This document shows, piece after piece, positions 16,460 to 20,202 of a DNA stretch of 20,202 nt (position 1 is its first letter; every line of letters starts with the position of its first letter). The notes below the pieces were generated by a model. It was not told the DNA's origin, ran no database searches, and was given only the letters and a program-made list of their open reading frames with translations. The stretch covers positions 1 through 20,202 of the forward strand of contig DOZU01000100.1 in assembly GCA_003517845.1 (NCBI GenBank), read 5' to 3'. The stretch comes from Clostridiales bacterium. GTDB taxonomy: Bacteria; Bacillota; Sulfobacillia; UBA995. A program made the position numbers and the translations under genes.

Positions 16460-17406
16460 CGCGCATCACCCCGCCAACTCTCGGGGTCATCCGGCCGGTA
16501 GCAGGCCAGCGGTTCCACGGCGGACGGCCGATGGGGGTCGGCGATCCCGAAGGAGTCCCGAATATCTTTCAGGAATTTCTCGTTGAGCAGGCTGAGCGGG
16601 ATACTCATCGGGCAGGCGCGCTGGCATTCGCCACAAGCCACGCAACGTCCCGCCACGTGATAGGCCCGCGTGAACTGAAAGCCGAACTGGTCCGCCAGGC
16701 TGGTGGCCCGTTCTTGAAGCTCCGGATCATCAAGCGAGCAGGAACGGCAACTACAGGCGGGACAGACATTCCGGCAAGCGTAACAGCGAATGCACCGCCG
16801 AAACTGGCGGGCCCAGAACGCATAGCGCGCTTCCGGAGGCTGCTGCTCCATGTGGGACACCGCCTTGAAATCGCGCACCCCCGCAGGCAGGGGCTCGTCC
16901 AGCCAGGAATCGGCGAGCCGCGGACTCGGGTCGACGCAGTTCAGACACCGGCTTAGCAGACATGAGTCCCGGGGCACGCTGCGCCGCTCTTCGCCTGCGA
17001 TCAGGGTGACCGCCTGAGCGTCGACTTCCGCCCGCTCGGGGATGCGGCCCAGGATCGCCCGCGCTCGAGCGGGGTCGACTGCCCCCCGGCAGGCGACGGC
17101 GACTATGTGCAGGCGTTCGCGAGCCACCCGCCCGTCGGCGATCAGGCGCTCCAGACCCAACCCGTCGCAACCCCTGGTCAGGATGCCGACCGGCCCGTCT
17201 TCGAGTGCTTCCAGGACGTGACGGGCGAGACCGGCGCCGCAGAAGGGGTTGATCACCAACGCGCCGGCGCCCGAGGCGTCCCGGACAAAGTGTGGGACGG
17301 GGCGGGATGGGTCGAGCCCCGCCCGGAAACCGATGAACGTCGCGAACTGCCCGCCGCCCAGCAACCCGGCGGCGATATCGCGCAATGCAGCCTGACGGTC
17401 GGTCAC
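16456..17406 (-). CDS. flxC: FlxC-like 4Fe-4S dicluster protein
   Basis: This 316-residue protein is a cytoplasmic iron-sulfur subunit, FlxC-like by sequence and position. The N-terminal half has FVRDASG, INPFCGAGL (C56), TRGCDGLGLERLI (C80) and C106. A C-x4-C-x2-C group sits at 149-157. Two ferredoxin motifs follow: C205-x2-C208-x2-C211-x3-C215-P, with additional cysteines at 218, 220 and 223, and C255-x2-C258-x2-C261-x3-C265-P. The frame is open further upstream (to 17508), but the protein-like sequence begins at TDRQAALRDI. GTG 17406 overlaps the flxD stop (GTGA) and is preceded by GAGGGAAG, so I take it as the start. It probably relays electrons between FlxD/HdrA and FlxA/FlxB. Confidence 0.85.
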   Translation of the reverse strand: MTDRQAALRDIAAGLLGGGQFATFIGFRAGLDPSRPVPHFVRDASGAGALVINPFCGAGLARHVLEALEDGPVGILTRGCDGLGLERLIADGRVARERLHIVAVACRGAVDPARARAILGRIPERAEVDAQAVTLIAGEERRSVPRDSCLLSRCLNCVDPSPRLADSWLDEPLPAGVRDFKAVSHMEQQPPEARYAFWARQFRRCIRCYACRNVCPACSCRSCSLDDPELQERATSLADQFGFQFTRAYHVAGRCVACGECQRACPMSIPLSLLNEKFLKDIRDSFGIADPHRPSAVEPLACYRPDDPESWRGDAR

Positions 17407-17819
17407 GGGTCTTCCCTCAACTTCCGGTTGGGCCCCAGCCGCTCGAGGTCGGCCGTCATCTCCCGGATCACTTCCGCGAAACGCCGCCCTTCGGCTGCCG
17501 AGATCCACTCCAGCCGAAAGCGCTCCGGCTCAAGCCCCAGATACTCGAGGAATCGCTTGACCAGCGCGAACCGCCGCCGGGCGAACAGGTTGCCCGATGC
17601 GTAGTGGCAGTCCCCGGGGTGGCATCCGGCAACCAGCACCCCGTCCGCCCCGCGCTGGAAGGCGCGAATCACGAAGGTCGGGTCCACCCGGCCCGAACAA
17701 GGGACCCGGATCAGGTGGACGGAGGCCGGGTACTCGAGCCGACTGGTTCCCGCGAGGTCGGCCCCCGCGTAGGAGCACCAGCGGCAGGCGAAGCCCACCA
17801 GCTTCGGCTGGGCGGTCAT
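17403..17819 (-). CDS. flxD: FlxD/MvhD-family [2Fe-2S] protein
   Basis: This 138-residue protein belongs to the MvhD family (delta subunit of methyl-viologen-reducing hydrogenase), which docks the electron-input module onto HdrA. Family motifs are present: FACRWCSYAGADLAG (C12, C15), RVPCSGRVD (C41) and VAGCHPGDCHY (C66, C71), giving the cysteines that hold its [2Fe-2S] cluster. It has no hydrogenase partner in the window, so its electrons should come from FlxABC rather than from H2. The upstream open frame within hdrA is not part of the gene; ATG 17819 overlaps the hdrA stop (ATGA) and matches the family N-terminus. Confidence 0.94.
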   Translation of the reverse strand: MTAQPKLVGFACRWCSYAGADLAGTSRLEYPASVHLIRVPCSGRVDPTFVIRAFQRGADGVLVAGCHPGDCHYASGNLFARRRFALVKRFLEYLGLEPERFRLEWISAAEGRRFAEVIREMTADLERLGPNRKLREDP

Positions 17820-19771
17820 AGGCAGATGGCCTCCACTTCCGCAAGGACTTGCTTGCCGCTGAAGCCGTGCAGTCCCATGGCGCCGCTGCGGCAGATCGCC
17901 GCGCACGCTCCGCAGCCCTGGCACAGACCGGGGTTGACCGAGGCGACCTTGCGCGCCGCCACGTCGCGGGGCTCAATCGCCTGGTAAGGACATACATGCC
18001 GGCAGACAAGGCAGCCCGAGCATCGAGCTTCATCGACCTGGGCCACCAGGGGATCGGCCGCCAGTTCACCGCGGGTCAGCAAGCCAAGAGCCTTGGCCGC
18101 CGCCGCCGACGCCTGGGCGACCGTCTCGGCAACGTCCCGGGGCGCCTGAGCGGCTCCGGCCAGGAAGATACCCCGGGTCATCGTCTCCACCGGGCGGAGC
18201 TTGGGATGAGCTTCGCTGTAAAAGCCGTGTTCGTCGACGGCGATCTTGAGGGTCCGGGCCAGGTCCCGGGCGCCTTCCCGCGGCAGGACGGCGGTGGCCA
18301 GGACGACCAGGTCGGCCGCCACCTCCACCGTCGTGCCCGAGAGCGTATCCACACCCTCGACCAGCAACCGGCCGTCCTCGGGGTACACGCGCGCGACGCG
18401 CCCGCGGAGATACATGGCGCCGGCCTGATCCACCGTCCGCTGGACGAACTCCTCGTAGCCCTTGCCGCCAGCCCGGATATCCATGTAGAAGACGTAAGCC
18501 TGGCCGTCCGGCACTTTCTGGCGGTACAGGAAAGCATGTTTTGCCGTATACATGCAGCAGATCTTGGAGCAATATGGTTTGCCCCGGTCGGGGTCGCGCG
18601 AACCGGCGCACTGGATGAATACTACTTCCCGGGGGATCTTGCCGTCGGATGGCCGCCGGATGACGCCTCCGGTGGGTCCCGATGACGAGTTCAGGCGCTC
18701 GAAAGCCAAGCTGTCGATGACATCCGGGTATTCCCCGTAGCCGTATTCGCCGAACTGAGCGGCAGGCATGACGTCGAAGCCGGTGGCGACCACAATGGCG
18801 CCCACCTTCTCCTCCCGGAAACTCTCGGCTTGCTCGAAGTCCACGGCTCCGACCGGGCACACCTTCGCGCATACCTGGCACTTGCGGCCCTGGAAACGCC
18901 GGCAGTACTCGCGTCGGATCACCGGGCGGTTGGGGACGGCTTGCGGGAAACTGACCCCGATCGCCTTGCCCATCCCCATCCCGTGCTCAAAGGCAATCGG
19001 CGCCGGTGCGGGGCACTTCTCCTGGCAGAGCATGCAGCCGATACACCGGTCCCAGTCGACGAAGGCCGGCCGGCGGGCAATCTTCACCGAGAAGTTGCCC
19101 ACATATCCGGACACTTCCCGCACCTCACTCCAGGTAAGCAACTCGATGCGCGGGTGGCGGGCCACCTCAGCGGTGCGAGGGGTGAGGATGCAGGATGCGC
19201 AATCCAGGGTCGGAAACGTTTCCGAAAGCTGAGCCATCCTCCCGCCGAGGTTGGGCTCCCGTTCGACCACTAACACGGAGTGTCCGGCCTCGGCGATGTC
19301 CCAGGCCGCTTGCATGCCCGCGACTCCTCCGCCGATCACCAGCGCCCGCGGATAAACCGACAGGCGGATGGGCTCTAGCGGCTGGTCCCGGCGGACCTTG
19401 GCCACCATAGCCGCGACCAGGGCCGCTGCCTTGACGGTGGCCGTCTCGCGGTGGGAATGGACCCAGCTACACTGCTCGCGAAGGTTGGCGATCTGCACCA
19501 GGTACGGATTGAGCCCGGCCAAGGCCGCGGCTTCCCGGAAGGTCGCCTCATGCATCGACGGCGAACAAGCCGCGACCACGACGCCGTCGAGCCGCGACGA
19601 CCGGATGGCCTCCGCGATCTTCTCCTGTCCCGGCTGGGAACAGAAGTACTTGTAGGTCTCGGCATGGACCACGCCCGGTATGGCCCGTGCCCGTGCGGCC
19701 ACCCGCTCGACGTCGACGGTCGCCGTGATGTTCAGGCCGCAGTGGCAGATGAAGGCGCCGATCCTGGGCAA
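17816..19771 (-). CDS. hdrA: Heterodisulfide reductase-like subunit A (HdrA), flavin-bifurcating iron-sulfur flavoprotein
   Basis: HdrA is the FAD protein at the bifurcation point of Hdr complexes. The 651-residue length is typical. The order is: an N-terminal cluster domain with C9-x-C11 (FICHCG), C44, C69 (VVAACSPSMH) and C101; FAD motif VIGGGVAGMQAA at ~145-156; PTLDCASCIL (C191, C194); an inserted ferredoxin domain with C243-C253 and C290-C305; a second part of the flavin domain with IQCAGSRD and YCSKICC; and a C-terminal ferredoxin with C584/587/590/594 and C617/620/623/627, where the proline after the last cysteine is replaced by arginine. The selenocysteine of some methanogen HdrA proteins is not needed, as the site is cysteine. 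TTG start with GAGGTG 7 nt upstream; one base separates it from hdrB. Confidence 0.96.
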   Translation of the reverse strand: MPRIGAFICHCGLNITATVDVERVAARARAIPGVVHAETYKYFCSQPGQEKIAEAIRSSRLDGVVVAACSPSMHEATFREAAALAGLNPYLVQIANLREQCSWVHSHRETATVKAAALVAAMVAKVRRDQPLEPIRLSVYPRALVIGGGVAGMQAAWDIAEAGHSVLVVEREPNLGGRMAQLSETFPTLDCASCILTPRTAEVARHPRIELLTWSEVREVSGYVGNFSVKIARRPAFVDWDRCIGCMLCQEKCPAPAPIAFEHGMGMGKAIGVSFPQAVPNRPVIRREYCRRFQGRKCQVCAKVCPVGAVDFEQAESFREEKVGAIVVATGFDVMPAAQFGEYGYGEYPDVIDSLAFERLNSSSGPTGGVIRRPSDGKIPREVVFIQCAGSRDPDRGKPYCSKICCMYTAKHAFLYRQKVPDGQAYVFYMDIRAGGKGYEEFVQRTVDQAGAMYLRGRVARVYPEDGRLLVEGVDTLSGTTVEVAADLVVLATAVLPREGARDLARTLKIAVDEHGFYSEAHPKLRPVETMTRGIFLAGAAQAPRDVAETVAQASAAAAKALGLLTRGELAADPLVAQVDEARCSGCLVCRHVCPYQAIEPRDVAARKVASVNPGLCQGCGACAAICRSGAMGLHGFSGKQVLAEVEAICL

Positions 19772-19772
19772 G

Positions 19773-20201
19773 TCAAGTCACCTCGGACAGCAGCGATCTT
19801 GCGCGCAGCAGCGGGCGGGGGTCCGACATCCCCTCGCTGAAGCGGCCATCCAGCCCCAGCGCGATGGCCAGCAGCTGGGTGAAGTAGGCGACGGGCAGGC
19901 CGGTGCGGGCGCGGTCCAAGTTGTAGTTGCAGCTCGGGCAACTGGTAACTACCAGATCGGCTCCCGCCGCCGCCGCCGACCTCAGCACCCGGCCGGCGGC
20001 GTCCAGCCGATCGTCGCGCAAGGCCACGAAGGCGCCACAACAATCCGCCTGCAGCGGATAGTCGACCGGCTCAGCCCCCAGAGCACCGAGCAGACCGTGC
20101 AAGATGGAAGGGGATTCCGGGTCATCGAACTCCATCTCCCGCTCGGGACGTAGCAGCAGGCATCCGTAATAGGCGGCGACCTTGAGCCCGGTCAGCGGGC
20201 G
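19773..20201 (-). CDS. hdrB: Heterodisulfide reductase-like subunit B (HdrB), C-terminal CCG domain, partial
   Basis: Only the last ~142 residues are in the window; the frame is open to the right edge. The visible part is one complete CCG (cysteine-rich) domain: YYGC (visible residue 14), 39 residues, CCGAF (54-55), 32 residues, then CPSC (88-91). In methanogen HdrB two such domains hold two non-cubane [4Fe-4S] clusters that reduce the CoM-S-S-CoB disulfide. Non-methanogens use the homologue with other, often unknown, disulfide or thiol partners. HdrB normally has ~290 residues, so the first CCG domain should lie just beyond the window, probably preceded by hdrC. An ATG at 20135 could be mistaken for the start, but YYGC upstream of it is part of the domain. 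Confidence 0.93.
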   Translation of the reverse strand, partial: RPLTGLKVAAYYGCLLLRPEREMEFDDPESPSILHGLLGALGAEPVDYPLQADCCGAFVALRDDRLDAAGRVLRSAAAAGADLVVTSCPSCNYNLDRARTGLPVAYFTQLLAIALGLDGRFSEGMSDPRPLLRARSLLSEVT

Positions 20202-20202
20202 G

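Noticed and set aside
17407..17508. N-terminal extension of flxC into flxD
   Set aside because: Low-complexity shadow sequence; the GTG at 17406 overlapping the flxD stop fits the overlap pattern of the operon.
17820..17924. N-terminal extension of flxD into the 3' end of hdrA
   Set aside because: MvhD-family proteins start close to the FACRWC motif; ATG 17819 overlaps the hdrA stop and gives the normal length.

Overview
The window is GC-rich (about two thirds G+C by eye), densely packed bacterial DNA with no tRNA, rRNA, CRISPR array or insertion sequence that I can see. The gene order rpoN-gap-pgk-tpi-gpmI-eno-secG is the classical Bacillota (Firmicutes) lower-glycolysis cluster. The abundance of iron-sulfur and Hdr/Flx proteins, together with a membrane pyrophosphatase, points to a strict anaerobe. 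A GC-rich Moorellia/Desulfotomaculia-like Bacillota is my best guess; this is inference, not a taxonomic assignment.

Layout. At 1-579 (+) lie the tail of an ABC-transporter ATPase and a small membrane-anchored DUF4920/OB-fold-like protein. At 592-2017 (-) is a two-gene unit: a degenerate PlsY-family acyltransferase followed by a PHP-family histidinol-phosphatase-like hydrolase. A 264-bp divergent spacer carries a near-perfect 29-bp palindrome. At 2282-12295 (+) is a nine-gene operon: rpoN, gapA, pgk, tpiA, gpmI, eno, secG, hppA and an HD-domain hydrolase. The SorC-family repressor CggR that usually sits just before gapA is absent, and rpoN lies directly next to gapA. Most junctions are ATGA overlaps or gaps under 50 bp.

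At 12299-20202 (-), converging on the first operon with only 3 bp between stop codons, is an eight-gene redox operon that runs off the right edge. In transcription order it reads hdrB (partial), hdrA, flxD (mvhD family), flxC, flxB, flxA, then an iron-sulfur subunit and a flavoprotein of the fumarate reductase/succinate dehydrogenase family. The first six genes match the Flx-Hdr type of NAD(P)H-linked, flavin-based electron-bifurcating complex. The last two form a soluble, anchorless fumarate reductase resembling the methanogen thiol:fumarate reductase (TfrAB), but without the CCG domain that is fused to TfrB in methanogens.

How the parts may work together. Glycolysis yields NADH. The Flx-Hdr module could oxidise NADH and split the electrons between ferredoxin (low potential) and a high-potential acceptor. 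The co-encoded fumarate reductase suggests that this acceptor is fumarate, directly or through a dithiol/disulfide carrier at HdrB. This would be a quinone-independent, cytoplasmic, energy-conserving fumarate reduction, or succinate oxidation in reverse. This proposed Hdr-Flx-fumarate reductase system is the most interesting content of the window. HppA would add ion pumping from pyrophosphate.
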